Source: Pseudomonadota bacterium (GTDB lineage: Bacteria; Pseudomonadota; Alphaproteobacteria; Rhizobiales; Xanthobacteraceae). From it: DNA of 64,000 nucleotides. Shown here piece after piece: positions 42,675 through 51,288 of this stretch (position 1 is the first letter of the stretch; each line of letters starts with the position of its first letter). The stretch spans positions 1 to 64,000 of the forward strand of contig JAEYRD010000145.1 in the NCBI GenBank assembly GCA_023435725.1, read 5' to 3'. The notes under the pieces were generated by a model. The model searched no databases, was not told the DNA's origin, and worked only from the letters and a program-made list of their open reading frames with translations. A program made the translations under genes and the position numbers.

Positions 42675-43253
42675 GTGGACGAGAACATTGTTTGCGAGCC
42701 CGAGGTCGCGCGGGAGACTCGTCTGGTCGATCGCCGCCGGGCGGCTGCCTATGTCGGCGTGACCGCCGGCCGCTTCGAGCAATTGGTGCGCGACAATGTC
42801 GTGCCGCCGCCTGTGATGGTGGACAACAAGCGGCGCTGGCCGATTGCATTGCTCGACGCCGCCAGGGACGCTGTCGTCGACAGCATGCCGCGCCTGCCGA
42901 TGGTTGCGACCGAAATTGCGCCGGCCGCTCGTCCCTGCGAGCGGGACGCTCCGCCGGTCCCGCACGAGTTGCCTGACCAGGCGTGGTTCGAGCATCGTGC
43001 GCGGTTCGTTCAGCGCGTCCGCCGGTCGCTGCTCTCGGGCAACGAGATCCGTCTCCTGCGCGAATTCAAGCTGCTCAAGCAGAACCAGATCAGCATGTTC
43101 GGCTATTACGGCAGCTTCGAAGCCCTGATGGTGCGCGGCTACATCGTCGAAATCGCGCGCAAGCCCCCATCGAGCCGCCCGCTGGTGACTTATCGCCTGA
43201 CCGCTCAAGGCGAGCAGGTGGTCTCGGCGCTCAAGGACGAGCCGGTGATCTGA
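42675..43253 (+). CDS. Putative DNA-binding protein with excisionase-like HTH
   Basis: The 192-residue protein has a MerR/excisionase-like helix-turn-helix in RRAAAYVGVTAGRFEQLVRD with the wing KRRWPIALLDAA, and a C-terminal part (RLLREFKLLKQNQISMFGYY, then LMVRGYIVEIARK and YRLTAQGEQVV) that looks like a second winged helix, so it may bind DNA with both ends. GTG at 42675 has AGAGGA eight bases upstream; in-frame starts at 42498 and 42558 exist but overlap or abut the LysR start. Confidence 0.55.
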   Translation: MDENIVCEPEVARETRLVDRRRAAAYVGVTAGRFEQLVRDNVVPPPVMVDNKRRWPIALLDAARDAVVDSMPRLPMVATEIAPAARPCERDAPPVPHELPDQAWFEHRARFVQRVRRSLLSGNEIRLLREFKLLKQNQISMFGYYGSFEALMVRGYIVEIARKPPSSRPLVTYRLTAQGEQVVSALKDEPVI

Positions 43254-43260
43254 CTACGGC

Positions 43261-43821
43261 CTATTTGAGAATCTCGCAAACCGTCGGATGCGACCGAGCG
43301 ACGTGTTGCGCGTCGCCTGCCGAGATGCCGCGCCACCATGTCTCCAGCGCATCGCGCTCGCAGCCGAGCTTGACGCTCATGCCGCCGGCGAACTTGATCC
43401 AGTCGGCGAAGCGGTCGCCTGCAACCGCGATCGCCACGGGAATGTCGGAACTGAGCGCGCGCTCGATCAGGTGGGACAAGCCCTTGCCGTCGCGCTCGCG
43501 CTCGCCGAAGCGATTGATGATGACGAGATCGGCGCCATGCGAGAGTGCGTCCGCGATCCGCATCCCGGCATTTTGCAGGCGTGCGAGATCGAGCCGGCAG
43601 CCTTGCGCGGCCGGATCGAAATCCTGCGCGAGCAGAAGCTTCTCGCCGCTGTGAAGCAGAACCGCCGACAGGCTGGAGTCGGCGCACTGGCCCGCCTGGA
43701 CCATGCCGACGACGCGATAGCCGCGTGCATTCAAATCCGCGGCGAAGTCGCGCAACACCGCGTCAGGATTCTGATGCGGCTCGTAGACGAGTGCGGCGAG
43801 GTCGCATTGCGCATCGAACAT
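43261..43821 (-). CDS. DUF2478 family protein
   Basis: The 186-residue protein reads AALVYEPHQNPDAVLRDFAA, GYRVVGMVQAG, LLAQDFDPAAQGCRLD and LVIINRFGERERDGKGL, the blocks of DUF2478. The family is often found in molybdate-transport or nitrogen-fixation loci, and the fold resembles a P-loop protein without the Walker A loop. It is convergent with the HTH gene (7-base gap). The ATG at 43821 is preferred over a 41-residue leader read through the upstream repeat. Its role is only suggested by family context. Confidence 0.8.
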   Translation of the reverse strand: MFDAQCDLAALVYEPHQNPDAVLRDFAADLNARGYRVVGMVQAGQCADSSLSAVLLHSGEKLLLAQDFDPAAQGCRLDLARLQNAGMRIADALSHGADLVIINRFGERERDGKGLSHLIERALSSDIPVAIAVAGDRFADWIKFAGGMSVKLGCERDALETWWRGISAGDAQHVARSHPTVCEILK

Positions 43822-43843
43822 GGTCCGCTTCCGTTTCACTGCT

Positions 43844-43942
43844 AGAGCCCGGTTCCGACGGAATCGGAACGGGACTCCATATTCTTGTTTTGACGCATTT
43901 TCTTTCCGCGAACCGGTATCCACTTCGCTCGAAAACGCTCTC
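43844..43942. repeat. Palindromic repeat, AGAGCCCGGTTCCGA type
   Basis: CCCGGTTCCGA-CGGAATCGGAACGGG forms the left hairpin; the right part holds CGAACCGGTATCCACTTCGC and GAAAACGCTCT. It is a common Rhizobiales intergenic form and sits upstream of the DUF2478 gene. Confidence 0.72.
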
Positions 43943-43988
43943 ATGAATTGGGGCCGCGGCGGGTTCCGCAGCGACCCCGGTTTTCGGA

Positions 43989-45398
43989 TCAGGCCGCCGG
44001 CGGGCCGTTGATGATCTGCAACTGGGTGAACTCGGCGAGGCCTTCCTCGGCGAATTCGGTGCCGATGCCCGACTGCTTGGCGCCGCCGAACGGGATGTGC
44101 GGGGCCATGTCGAGATGCTTGTTGATCCAGACCGTGCCGGACTCGAGTTGCGTGGCGACCTCGTGAGCGCGCTTGATGTCGGACGACCAGACCGAGGCGC
44201 CGAGACCGTAGGTCGTGGCGTTGGCGCGGCGGATCACGTCGTCCTTGTCGGAATATTTGATCAGCGGCAGCACGGGACCGAACTGCTCCTCGTCGACCAG
44301 CCTTGAGCCCTCCTGAATGTCGCGCACGATGGTCGGCTCGATGAAATAGCCGGGCCGGTCCATCGCGGCGCCGCCGGCGACCACCTTGCCGTTCTTGTGC
44401 GCGTCCTCGAGGAACGCCTTCACCTTTTCGTACTGCATCTTGTTTTGCAGCGGTCCGAGCTTGGTGCCTTGCTTGGACCCGTCGTCGACGACCGTGTTCT
44501 TGGCGATCGCGACCAGTTCGTTGCAGAGCTCGTCATAGACGGACTCGTGCACATAGAGCCGCTTGATCGCGAGACAGACCTGGCCGGAGTTCTGGAAGGC
44601 GCCTTCGAAGATGCCCGGCGCCACCTTCTTCGGGTCGACATCGTCGAGCACGATGCCGGCATCGTTGCCGCCGAGCTCGAGCGTGATGCGCTTGAGCGTC
44701 TGCGCCGCGCTCGCCATCACTTTCTGCCCCGTCGCCGACGAGCCGGTGAAGGAGATCTTGCGGATGTCGGGATGCTTGGTCATCTCGCCGCCGAGATCGT
44801 TGGCGTCGGTGATGAAGTTGAGCACGCCCTTCGGGACGACGTCCTTGATGAGCTCGGCAAAGCGCAGCGTCGCCAGCGGCGTGGTCGGAGCAGGCTTGAC
44901 CACCAGCGTGTTGCCGGCAAGCAGGGCCGACGGCAGCTTGAAGCTGAGGATCAGCAGCGGATAGTTCCAGGGGATGATCGCGCCGACGACGCCGAGCGGG
45001 CGGCGATAGGCCTCGACCTTGCGGTCGCCGGAGTTCTCGATCACCCTCATCGGCAGTTCGAGCGAGCCGAGATAGCGGAAGAAGGCGGCCATGCCGAGCA
45101 CTTCGCCCGTAGCATCCGCCAGCGGCTTACCCTGTTCGCTGGTGAGCAGGCGCGCGAGTTCGCCTGAATTGGCCTCGATCACGTCAGCCATATTGATCAC
45201 GACCTTGCGGCGGTCCTCTATCGACGTCGCGGCCCAGGCGGGGTAGGCGGCCTTCGCTGCGGCGACGGCTGCATCGAGCTGGGACTTCGAGGCCCGCGGG
45301 CACTGTGCCAGCACCTCTTCGGTTGCGGGATTGAGAACCGGCATCGTCATGTCGCCGGGCACCATCTTGCCGTCGATGAGAAGATTGAAGTCACTCAT
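43989..45398 (-). CDS. NAD(P)-dependent aldehyde dehydrogenase (first of three)
   Basis: The 469-residue protein has the ALDH superfamily blocks: GAIIPWNYPLLILSFKLPSA (coenzyme binding), ISFTGSSATGQKVM, ITLELGGNDAGIVLDD with the general-base Glu, and catalytic C275 in NSGQVCLAI. NDAG instead of the usual KSAN/KNPN after ELGG, and the length, fit a group of broad-range aldehyde or semialdehyde dehydrogenases. It has a ModE-like box 40 bases upstream of its ATG. It is monocistronic; the 45579 gene is divergent. Substrate unknown. Confidence 0.88.
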   Translation of the reverse strand: MSDFNLLIDGKMVPGDMTMPVLNPATEEVLAQCPRASKSQLDAAVAAAKAAYPAWAATSIEDRRKVVINMADVIEANSGELARLLTSEQGKPLADATGEVLGMAAFFRYLGSLELPMRVIENSGDRKVEAYRRPLGVVGAIIPWNYPLLILSFKLPSALLAGNTLVVKPAPTTPLATLRFAELIKDVVPKGVLNFITDANDLGGEMTKHPDIRKISFTGSSATGQKVMASAAQTLKRITLELGGNDAGIVLDDVDPKKVAPGIFEGAFQNSGQVCLAIKRLYVHESVYDELCNELVAIAKNTVVDDGSKQGTKLGPLQNKMQYEKVKAFLEDAHKNGKVVAGGAAMDRPGYFIEPTIVRDIQEGSRLVDEEQFGPVLPLIKYSDKDDVIRRANATTYGLGASVWSSDIKRAHEVATQLESGTVWINKHLDMAPHIPFGGAKQSGIGTEFAEEGLAEFTQLQIINGPPAA

Positions 45399-45437
45399 TG
45401 GCTTTGCGCTCCCTTGAAGAACGGGCCGTTCGGGCCT

Positions 45438-45461
45438 CGTTATATCGAACTATATATCACG
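45438..45461. promoter_or_regulatory. ModE-like box upstream of aldehyde dehydrogenase
   Basis: CGTTATAT-N8-ATATCACG matches the E. coli-type ModE palindrome CGCTATAT-N8-ATATAACG in spacing and in 14 of 16 arm positions. It is centred about 50 bases upstream of the 45398 ATG. Confidence 0.65.
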
Positions 45462-45536
45462 CTCTTGCGGAGCCGGCCATGGCGGCGGAATCGATCAATT
45501 CCAGAAAAAGCGGCTAGACGCTGCCGGTCTTATCGA

Positions 45537-45554
45537 TATATCCTTAAGGATATA
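45537..45554. promoter_or_regulatory. Perfect 18-bp palindrome TATATCCTTAAGGATATA
   Basis: The perfect palindrome ends 24 bases before the 45579 ATG, a position typical of a repressor operator overlapping the promoter/start region. The form resembles MarR/PadR-type operators. Confidence 0.6.
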
Positions 45555-45578
45555 GCGAGGCGCGTTCCGGGATTGACG

Positions 45579-45956
45579 ATGGAAATCAAGGTGAGGTCGC
45601 TCACGACCTGCGAGGTGGCGGCCGACGGCGGTGCGATCTCGCTGGGTTTCGAGGATGTGGCGGGCAATCCCGCTGCCGTCAGCGTCTCGCTGAACCAGGT
45701 CGGCGCGCTGATCATGACGCTTCCCGGGCTACTCGAAACGGCGCTAAAGGCCCGCTACGGCGACCAGAGCCTGCGCTATGCCTATCCGCTGGCGTCCTGG
45801 GTGCTGGAGCAGTCGACCGACACGACCCAGCGCATCATCACGCTGGAGACCGAGGACGGCTTCAAGGTCCGTTTCTCGATCCCGAAAGCAGAGCAGAGCC
45901 TGCTTGGCGAAGCCCTGACCGAGCCGATGTCCGAAATGTCAGTGCGGCCGAACTAG
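45579..45956 (+). CDS. Hypothetical protein, 125 aa
   Basis: The product starts MEIKVRSLTTCEVAADGGAI and is a beta-rich small domain (GFEDVAGNPAAVSVSLNQVG, then IITLETEDGFKVRFSIPKAE). I recognise no family. The ATG at 45579 is chosen over a 55-residue longer reading because that leader crosses the ModE-like box and the 18-bp palindrome and does not look like protein. It is divergent from the aldehyde dehydrogenase gene and may be co-controlled. Confidence 0.7.
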   Translation: MEIKVRSLTTCEVAADGGAISLGFEDVAGNPAAVSVSLNQVGALIMTLPGLLETALKARYGDQSLRYAYPLASWVLEQSTDTTQRIITLETEDGFKVRFSIPKAEQSLLGEALTEPMSEMSVRPN

Positions 45957-45996
45957 GGCGTTTTCTCATCTTTGACTCCATGGCACGACGTAGGAT

Positions 45997-46857
45997 TCAA
46001 ATGGGTCGCGCGTGCGGCCTGACTTGCGTAATCGCCACGCCCGAGATTGCAAGCAGCCCGCCGACAATCAACTTCGGGGTCATGCGGTCGCCAAGGAACA
46101 TCACGCTTGAAATCAAGGCGAACACCGGAAGCAGCAAACCGAAGGGTGCGACGCGGCCCATGGAGCAACGGGCGATCAGCCAGAACCAAAGGCCGAACCC
46201 GACGATTCCACCGATGAAAATCGTGTAGGCGAGCGCCAGCCAACCACGTTGATCCGCCGTGACGAGGCTCGCCAGTTGTCCATATTCGAGCAGCAGGGAC
46301 ATCAACATGACCTGCGGCACGGTGAGCAACGACGACCACCCCATCAACATGAAAGGGTCGAAAGGGCCGTAGCGTTTCGTCAAGACGTTGGACAGCGCGA
46401 ATGAGAAGGCCGCCCCGACCACAAGCAGCAGCGGAAGTGCGTTTGCCGACGGCCCATGCTCCGCTGCCAGCACGACCACGCCGGCGAACGCAAGCACCAC
46501 TCCGGCGGATGTGGTGAGAGACGGCCTCTCGGCGAGCAGCGGCCAGGCCAACAGGACGGTGAAGGGCGTGGCGAGTTGATATGCGACGGCCGACATGCTT
46601 CCCGAGCCGAGCCCAAGGCCAACATAGAAGAGCCCGAAGTTCAGCCCACCAAGGAAAATCGAAATGGCTGCGACAGGGCCGAACTGTTGACGCGTGGGCC
46701 GTTTGACGAACGGAACGAGCAGCAGCGCGATGGCCAGGAATCGCAGCGCCAGGAAGAAGAGCGGCGGAAACTCCGCAACGCCCACTTTGATGACCACGAA
46801 CTGATAGCCCCAGAGCAACGGAACGGCCACCGCGCAAACAATCTGGATGGCAGACAT
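45997..46857 (-). CDS. EamA/DMT superfamily exporter
   Basis: The 286-residue protein has ten membrane helices in two EamA repeats: PLLWGYQFVVIKVGVAEFPP starts the first, and FALSNVLTKRYGPFDPF the second. The conserved glycine/aromatic ends (SVMFLGDRMTPKLIVGGLLA) fit drug/metabolite or amino-acid exporters of the YdcZ/RhaT-like type. AAGGAAG precedes the ATG at 46857. It lies 75 bases after the TetR gene on the same strand, so TetR is the likely regulator. Confidence 0.88.
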   Translation of the reverse strand: MSAIQIVCAVAVPLLWGYQFVVIKVGVAEFPPLFFLALRFLAIALLLVPFVKRPTRQQFGPVAAISIFLGGLNFGLFYVGLGLGSGSMSAVAYQLATPFTVLLAWPLLAERPSLTTSAGVVLAFAGVVVLAAEHGPSANALPLLLVVGAAFSFALSNVLTKRYGPFDPFMLMGWSSLLTVPQVMLMSLLLEYGQLASLVTADQRGWLALAYTIFIGGIVGFGLWFWLIARCSMGRVAPFGLLLPVFALISSVMFLGDRMTPKLIVGGLLAISGVAITQVRPHARPI

Positions 46858-46932
46858 GGCATCTTCCTTTCGAGACTGAACGGTCCAGATATCGGCGTGC
46901 TGCACGAGCGGAGGCGCGTCCAGGGTGTGTGT

Positions 46933-47547
46933 CTACTTGATGAAACGGTCGAGAAGAGTGTCAGCGGTGGCTTGCGATGTGGTCCGCGCCGGCGCGGTTT
47001 TGCCGACCACGCGCAGTCCCTCAACGAAACAAACGAGAATCTTGGCGGCGTTTGCGGGCTCGACACCATCGGCCAGCTTGCCTGCCGCCTTCGCACGGGA
47101 CAGTGCTTCCGCGACCCTTGTCTCCATCGCCTTGAAGAAGCCCGCAACGCGACGGCCAACGTCTGCATCCTCGCCAGCCAACTCCATCGCTGTCGCCACC
47201 AGCAGGCATCCGCGCCGACCATTGGCTCCGCTCGTGCGGTCAACGTAGCCGGCAAGATAGGCCCGCAGTCCGTCGACCGGCTCCTTGCGGGGGGAGAGTT
47301 CGATATCCATTCGCGCCAGGGCATCGGCAATGTAGCGATCAAGCGCACGCAGGAAGAGCGAATGCTTGTCGCCAAACGCGGCGTAAAGGCTGCCACGTGA
47401 CAGCTTCGTTGCACGAAGAAGATCCGGCAGCGCCGTGGCGTGATAGCCGCGTGACCAGAACACATTCATCGCGCGTTCGACAGCGGCTTCCACGTCGAAA
47501 CTTCGGGGCCTGCCACGGGGCAAGGGCACTCGGGTTTGATGGCTCAT
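46933..47547 (-). CDS. TetR/AcrR family repressor
   Basis: The 204-residue protein has an N-terminal TetR HTH (FDVEAAVERAMNVFWSRGY ... LPDLLRATKLSRGSLYAAFGDKHSLFLRAL) and a C-terminal domain with RRGCLLVATAMELAG, a signature of the NemR/AcuR-like C-terminal group. The ATG at 47547 follows a palindrome-like AAACCGATTGGTCTTT, a likely operator. Its gene neighbours the EamA exporter downstream. Effector unknown. Confidence 0.88.
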   Translation of the reverse strand: MSHQTRVPLPRGRPRSFDVEAAVERAMNVFWSRGYHATALPDLLRATKLSRGSLYAAFGDKHSLFLRALDRYIADALARMDIELSPRKEPVDGLRAYLAGYVDRTSGANGRRGCLLVATAMELAGEDADVGRRVAGFFKAMETRVAEALSRAKAAGKLADGVEPANAAKILVCFVEGLRVVGKTAPARTTSQATADTLLDRFIK

Positions 47548-47558
47548 TGCAAATATAT

Positions 47559-47574
47559 AAACCGATTGGTCTTT
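47559..47574. promoter_or_regulatory. Probable TetR operator
   Basis: AAACCGATTGGTCTTT is an imperfect palindrome in an AT-rich stretch 12 bases upstream of the tetR ATG. Confidence 0.5.
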
Positions 47575-47788
47575 AAATTGCAACTGACCGCTTCGGGTCA
47601 CGAGTAGTAATGTTTCGAATGACCGCAGGAGTACGGCTTTGCCGGAAACCGGGCTCTGTGTTTGCGTGGGCTAGTCTAGTCCATCGACAAAGACAGCCGG
47701 CGGCGTCGAAATGTGCGAGAAGCTGTGGCAGGTCGGCGGGCAGGGCGGACCGAATGATCTGGGGCTCGTCCTTGCTCGGCCGTCCGTT

Positions 47789-48163
47789 TCACGACTTGCG
47801 GGAACGGGAGATGTCGCTCCTGAGCGCTTCGAGTTCCTTGCGCACGGCGCGCGCCGCGTCGCGCTCGATCTTGCGATAGCGTGCGACCAATCCTTCCCCG
47901 AATGGGGTCAGCATCGCGCCTCCGCCATTCTTGCCACCGGCCTGTGGTTCGACCGCGGCATGTCCGCAGATGCGGTTGATCTCGTCGACGAGATCCCAGG
48001 CGCGCTTGTAGGACATGTCCATCGCGCGGCCGGCCGCCGAGATCGAGCCGTGCTCGCGGATCTGCTCCAGAAGCTCAATCTTGCCGGGTCCGATCCGGTC
48101 CTCGCCGTCGAGGTCGATCCGAAGGCTCAGTTGGGGGAGCGATTTGGCGCTTGCGCGCGACAT
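47789..48163 (-). CDS. ModE N-terminal-type HTH regulator, no molybdate domain
   Basis: The 124-residue protein contains only the ModE winged-helix domain: LEQIREHGSISAAGRAMDMSYKRAWDLVDEINRICG followed by GGAMLTPFGEGLVARYRKIE. The usual pair of TOBE/Mop molybdate-binding domains is missing, so it either is a constitutive DNA binder or relies on a partner. The ATG at 48163 is chosen over an upstream in-frame start. It is the nearest gene downstream of the GATase-ALDH-methyltransferase operon (115 bases later, same strand) and is the prime candidate to bind the ModE-like boxes. Confidence 0.82.
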   Translation of the reverse strand: MSRASAKSLPQLSLRIDLDGEDRIGPGKIELLEQIREHGSISAAGRAMDMSYKRAWDLVDEINRICGHAAVEPQAGGKNGGGAMLTPFGEGLVARYRKIERDAARAVRKELEALRSDISRSRKS

Positions 48164-48278
48164 GATGAAGTCTCTTGATCCACTTGCCCGCGAGATTGCC
48201 ACTCTTGCCCGCGACGGACAAGGTGAGGGCGCCGGATATCCGTAATGTGTTTTTCGCGCCGGCGCGTGCCTTGCCCGG

Positions 48279-49067
48279 TCAGATATGGTTGACGATCAGC
48301 TTGAGCGAGCCGACGAAAGTCGGCCGCTGCCGATAGTGCCCAAGCCGCGCATCCCATCGGCCGGACGCGAGGTCTTTGCTGAGCCGGTCCTCGAAACGCC
48401 GGACCGCCTCGTCAGGAACGAAACTCCAGGCCGAGCAGGCGAGGCGCGCGGCAGAATCGAGCAGCATCTCGGGCCGGCCGTAATAGGCTTCATTGAATCC
48501 GTCGGTGCAATCGAGCGGGATCGGGACGGGCAGGACGTCGGTCGTGCCGCCGAGCCCCTCCGCGATCTCCTTGATCGCGGGATATCTGACAGCCTCGACG
48601 GCGATCACCTCCGGGCAATAGGCGTTGAGCCAGAAACGATCGAGCTCGCCGGGGTCGCAGGTCATGATCGCGATCGGACCGCGCGTCACCCGCCGCATCT
48701 CGCGCAGGCCCGCATTCAGGTTCTTCCACTGATGCACCGAGAAGGTGGACATCGCCGCGCCGAACGTGGCGTCCTCGAAGGGCAGCTTCTCCGCGAGCGC
48801 GTCGATCGCCGCGGGAAGATGCGCCGGCCGCTGTGCCCGCATCGATTGCCACGGCTCGACCGGGGTGACCGTGCGGCCAACCGGCTCGTATGAGCCGGCG
48901 CCCGCGCCGACATTCAGAATGGTGCGGGCCTCGGCAAGCGCCGCGTCGATCAGCTCGGCGATGCGCGGGTCAGGCCGTCGGAAATTCGCATAGCCCTTGC
49001 CAATGGCGCCATAATTGGCATCGCCGGCGCTGCCGTCCTGGTGGCGTGGTGAATTGTCCTGCATCAT
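48279..49067 (-). CDS. SAM-dependent methyltransferase
   Basis: The 262-residue protein has a class I methyltransferase core: ILNVGAGAGSYEP (motif I), VTPVEPW (acidic motif II position), and LPFEDATFGAAMSTFSVHQW. The middle part (LNAGLREMRRVTRGP) is the usual type-11 continuation. It begins 5 bases after the aldehyde dehydrogenase stop, hence the third gene of the operon. Substrate unknown. Start at ATG 49067; 49064 is an adjacent alternative. Confidence 0.82.
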   Translation of the reverse strand: MMQDNSPRHQDGSAGDANYGAIGKGYANFRRPDPRIAELIDAALAEARTILNVGAGAGSYEPVGRTVTPVEPWQSMRAQRPAHLPAAIDALAEKLPFEDATFGAAMSTFSVHQWKNLNAGLREMRRVTRGPIAIMTCDPGELDRFWLNAYCPEVIAVEAVRYPAIKEIAEGLGGTTDVLPVPIPLDCTDGFNEAYYGRPEMLLDSAARLACSAWSFVPDEAVRRFEDRLSKDLASGRWDARLGHYRQRPTFVGSLKLIVNHI

Positions 49068-49072
49068 GCTTT

Positions 49073-50500
49073 CTAAAGCGTCTTGTGTGACACGTTCTTG
49101 ACGACGGTGTAGCACTGCAACCCCTCGGTGCCGCCCTCGCGGCCATAGCCGCTGTCCTTCACGCCGCCGAACGGCGTCTCCGCGACGGAGGCGACGAAGT
49201 GGTTGATCGAGAGATTGCCGGCCTCGACGCTCTCGGCGAGGCGCTCGGCATTGCTGGCGGAGCGCGTGAAGGCGTAGGCCGCAAGGCCGTAAGGAAGGGC
49301 GTTGGCTTTCTCGATCGCCTCGTCCAGCGTCTTGACCGGATTGACAAGGGCGAGCGGCCCGAATGGCTCCTCGTTCATGGCGCGGGCATCGTCGGGAAGG
49401 TCGGCAAGCACCGTGAGCGGGAAGAAGTAGCCGCGATTGCCGATGCGCTGTCCGCCGGCGAGCACGCGCGCGCCTTTGGCCTTGGCGTCGGCAACCAGCA
49501 TCTCCATCGCTTCGATGCGGCGTGCATTGGCAAGCGGTCCGAGCTGCGTCGAGGGATCGAGGCCGTTGCCGACCTTTAGCTGACTGGCGCGCTCGGCAAA
49601 GGACTGTGCGAACTGCTCGTAGATCTTTTCCTGCACGAAGAAGCGCGTCGGTGCGACGCAGACCTGGCCCGCATTGCGCGACTTGCCGACGACGGAGGTG
49701 GCCGCGGTCGCGACCGGTTCGACGTCGTCGCAGATGATCACCGGCGCGTGGCCGCCGAGCTCCATGATCGCCGGTTTCATGTGCCGGCCGGCCATCTCCG
49801 CGAGATGCTTTCCGACGGGAATGGAGCCGGTGAAGGTGACGAGCCGGATGCGCGACTGCGGAATGAGATAGTCTGAGATCTCGGCGGGATTGCCGAACAC
49901 GAGGTTGAGGACGCCGGCCGGAAGGCCGGCATCATGGAAGGCGCGCACGAGCTGGAATGCGCCTGCCGGCGTTTCCTCCGAGGCCTTCAGGATGATCGAG
50001 CAGCCGGCGGAGAGGGCGCCTGCCACTTTGCGGGCCGGCGAGCTCATCGGGAAATTCCACGGCGAGAACGCCGCCACCGGGCCGATCGGCTGGCGCAGCA
50101 CGGTGTGGCGCATGCCGGGCTCGCTCGGGACCACGCGGCCGTAGAGCCGCAGGCCCTCGGTTGCATCCCATTCGATGATGTCGCAGCCGCGCAGGATTTC
50201 GAGCCTGGCCTGTTCGATCGGCTTGCCCTGTTCGAGCGTCATCGCTGATGCCATCACGTCGACGCGTTCGCGGATCAGGGAGGCGGCCTTCAGGATGATC
50301 TGCGCGCGCTTGGCGGGCGCCATGTTGCGCCAGACCGCAAAGCCTTTCTCTGCGGCCGCAAGCGCATCATCGAGGTCTGCCTTGGTGGCAGTCGGAACGG
50401 TGCCCAGCACGCTCTCGTCGGCGGGATTGATGATCGGCTGCCCGCTCGCGCGCTTCCATTGACCGTCGATGTAGAGTTCGATGAGGGGATATTCGGTCAT
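49073..50500 (-). CDS. NAD(P)-dependent aldehyde dehydrogenase (second), succinic-semialdehyde type
   Basis: The 475-residue protein has the ALDH motifs: FSPWNFPMSSPARKVAGALS, VTFTGSIPVGK, general base E247 (IMELGGHAPVI) and catalytic C281 (NAGQVCVAPTRF). This best fits the GabD/succinate-semialdehyde dehydrogenase group. It starts 6 bases after the glutamine amidotransferase stop and ends 5 bases before the methyltransferase, a tight operon. A ModE-like box precedes the operon. Together with the amidotransferase this could handle a gamma-glutamylated or amino-aldehyde intermediate (inference). Confidence 0.9.
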   Translation of the reverse strand: MTEYPLIELYIDGQWKRASGQPIINPADESVLGTVPTATKADLDDALAAAEKGFAVWRNMAPAKRAQIILKAASLIRERVDVMASAMTLEQGKPIEQARLEILRGCDIIEWDATEGLRLYGRVVPSEPGMRHTVLRQPIGPVAAFSPWNFPMSSPARKVAGALSAGCSIILKASEETPAGAFQLVRAFHDAGLPAGVLNLVFGNPAEISDYLIPQSRIRLVTFTGSIPVGKHLAEMAGRHMKPAIMELGGHAPVIICDDVEPVATAATSVVGKSRNAGQVCVAPTRFFVQEKIYEQFAQSFAERASQLKVGNGLDPSTQLGPLANARRIEAMEMLVADAKAKGARVLAGGQRIGNRGYFFPLTVLADLPDDARAMNEEPFGPLALVNPVKTLDEAIEKANALPYGLAAYAFTRSASNAERLAESVEAGNLSINHFVASVAETPFGGVKDSGYGREGGTEGLQCYTVVKNVSHKTL

Positions 50501-50506
50501 TGGTCT

Positions 50507-51253
50507 TCACCTTGCTTGTGCGGTCCTGTTTGCGGCGTCGCTATTGCCGAGCTGGCCGAGCCAATCCGTGAAGACATGGTCGGCCTGACGGGCGACGATC
50601 TTCGAGACCTCCGCGGTCTTGGCGCGGAGCTCGCGCACCGAAATCCTGCTGGCCGCGAGTTCGACGGCGTGGCCGACATACCATTCCTCGAGTTGTCGCG
50701 GATCGGCCTCGAGATGAAACTGCAGCGCGAGCGCATTGTTTCCGAAGGCGTACGCCTGATTTTCGTAGTTTTGGTTCGAAGCCAACCTCGCGGCGTTATC
50801 AGGCAGATCGAAGGTGTCGCCGTGCCAGTGCAGAACCGGCGCGCCCTCCGCAAGCGATCTCAGGCTGGAGGCTTGGCCGGCATTCGACAGCGTGACCGAG
50901 CCCCAGCCGATTTCCTTGACGGGACCGGCATAGACGCGCGCGCCGAGCGCCTTCGCCATCAGCTGCGCGCCGAGACAGATCCCGAGCGTCGGCAAGCCCT
51001 GGGCGAGGCGGCGCTCCAGAAGGTCGATTTCCCGGATCAAAAACGGATAGTTGTCGGTCTCGTAGACCCCGATCGGGCCGCCGAGCACGATCACGAGGTC
51101 GGCGTCGCGGATCGAGGAATGGCTGAGATCGTCGACAGGCGCTTCGCAGAAAGACACGTTCCAGCCCTCGCGTTCCATGATCGGCGCGAGCAGGCCGAGA
51201 TCCTCGAAGGCGACGTGACGGAGCGCGACGGCGGATCGGCGGCGTTGAAACAT
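50507..51253 (-). CDS. Class I glutamine amidotransferase
   Basis: The 248-residue protein has the GATase triad C93 (TLGICLGAQLMA), H180 and E182 (LQFHLEADP). The rest resembles GuaA-like small amidotransferases (LVIVLGGPIGVYE, PVKEIGWGSV), which are often stand-alone and act on gamma-glutamyl compounds or as unknown amidases. It leads the operon whose ATG is 36 bases downstream of the ModE-like box at 51289-51312. The C-terminal extension after residue 190 is charged. Confidence 0.85.
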   Translation of the reverse strand: MFQRRRSAVALRHVAFEDLGLLAPIMEREGWNVSFCEAPVDDLSHSSIRDADLVIVLGGPIGVYETDNYPFLIREIDLLERRLAQGLPTLGICLGAQLMAKALGARVYAGPVKEIGWGSVTLSNAGQASSLRSLAEGAPVLHWHGDTFDLPDNAARLASNQNYENQAYAFGNNALALQFHLEADPRQLEEWYVGHAVELAASRISVRELRAKTAEVSKIVARQADHVFTDWLGQLGNSDAANRTAQAR

Positions 51254-51288
51254 CAGGCATGCCCTATTGCGCGGCGTCGTTCGGCATC

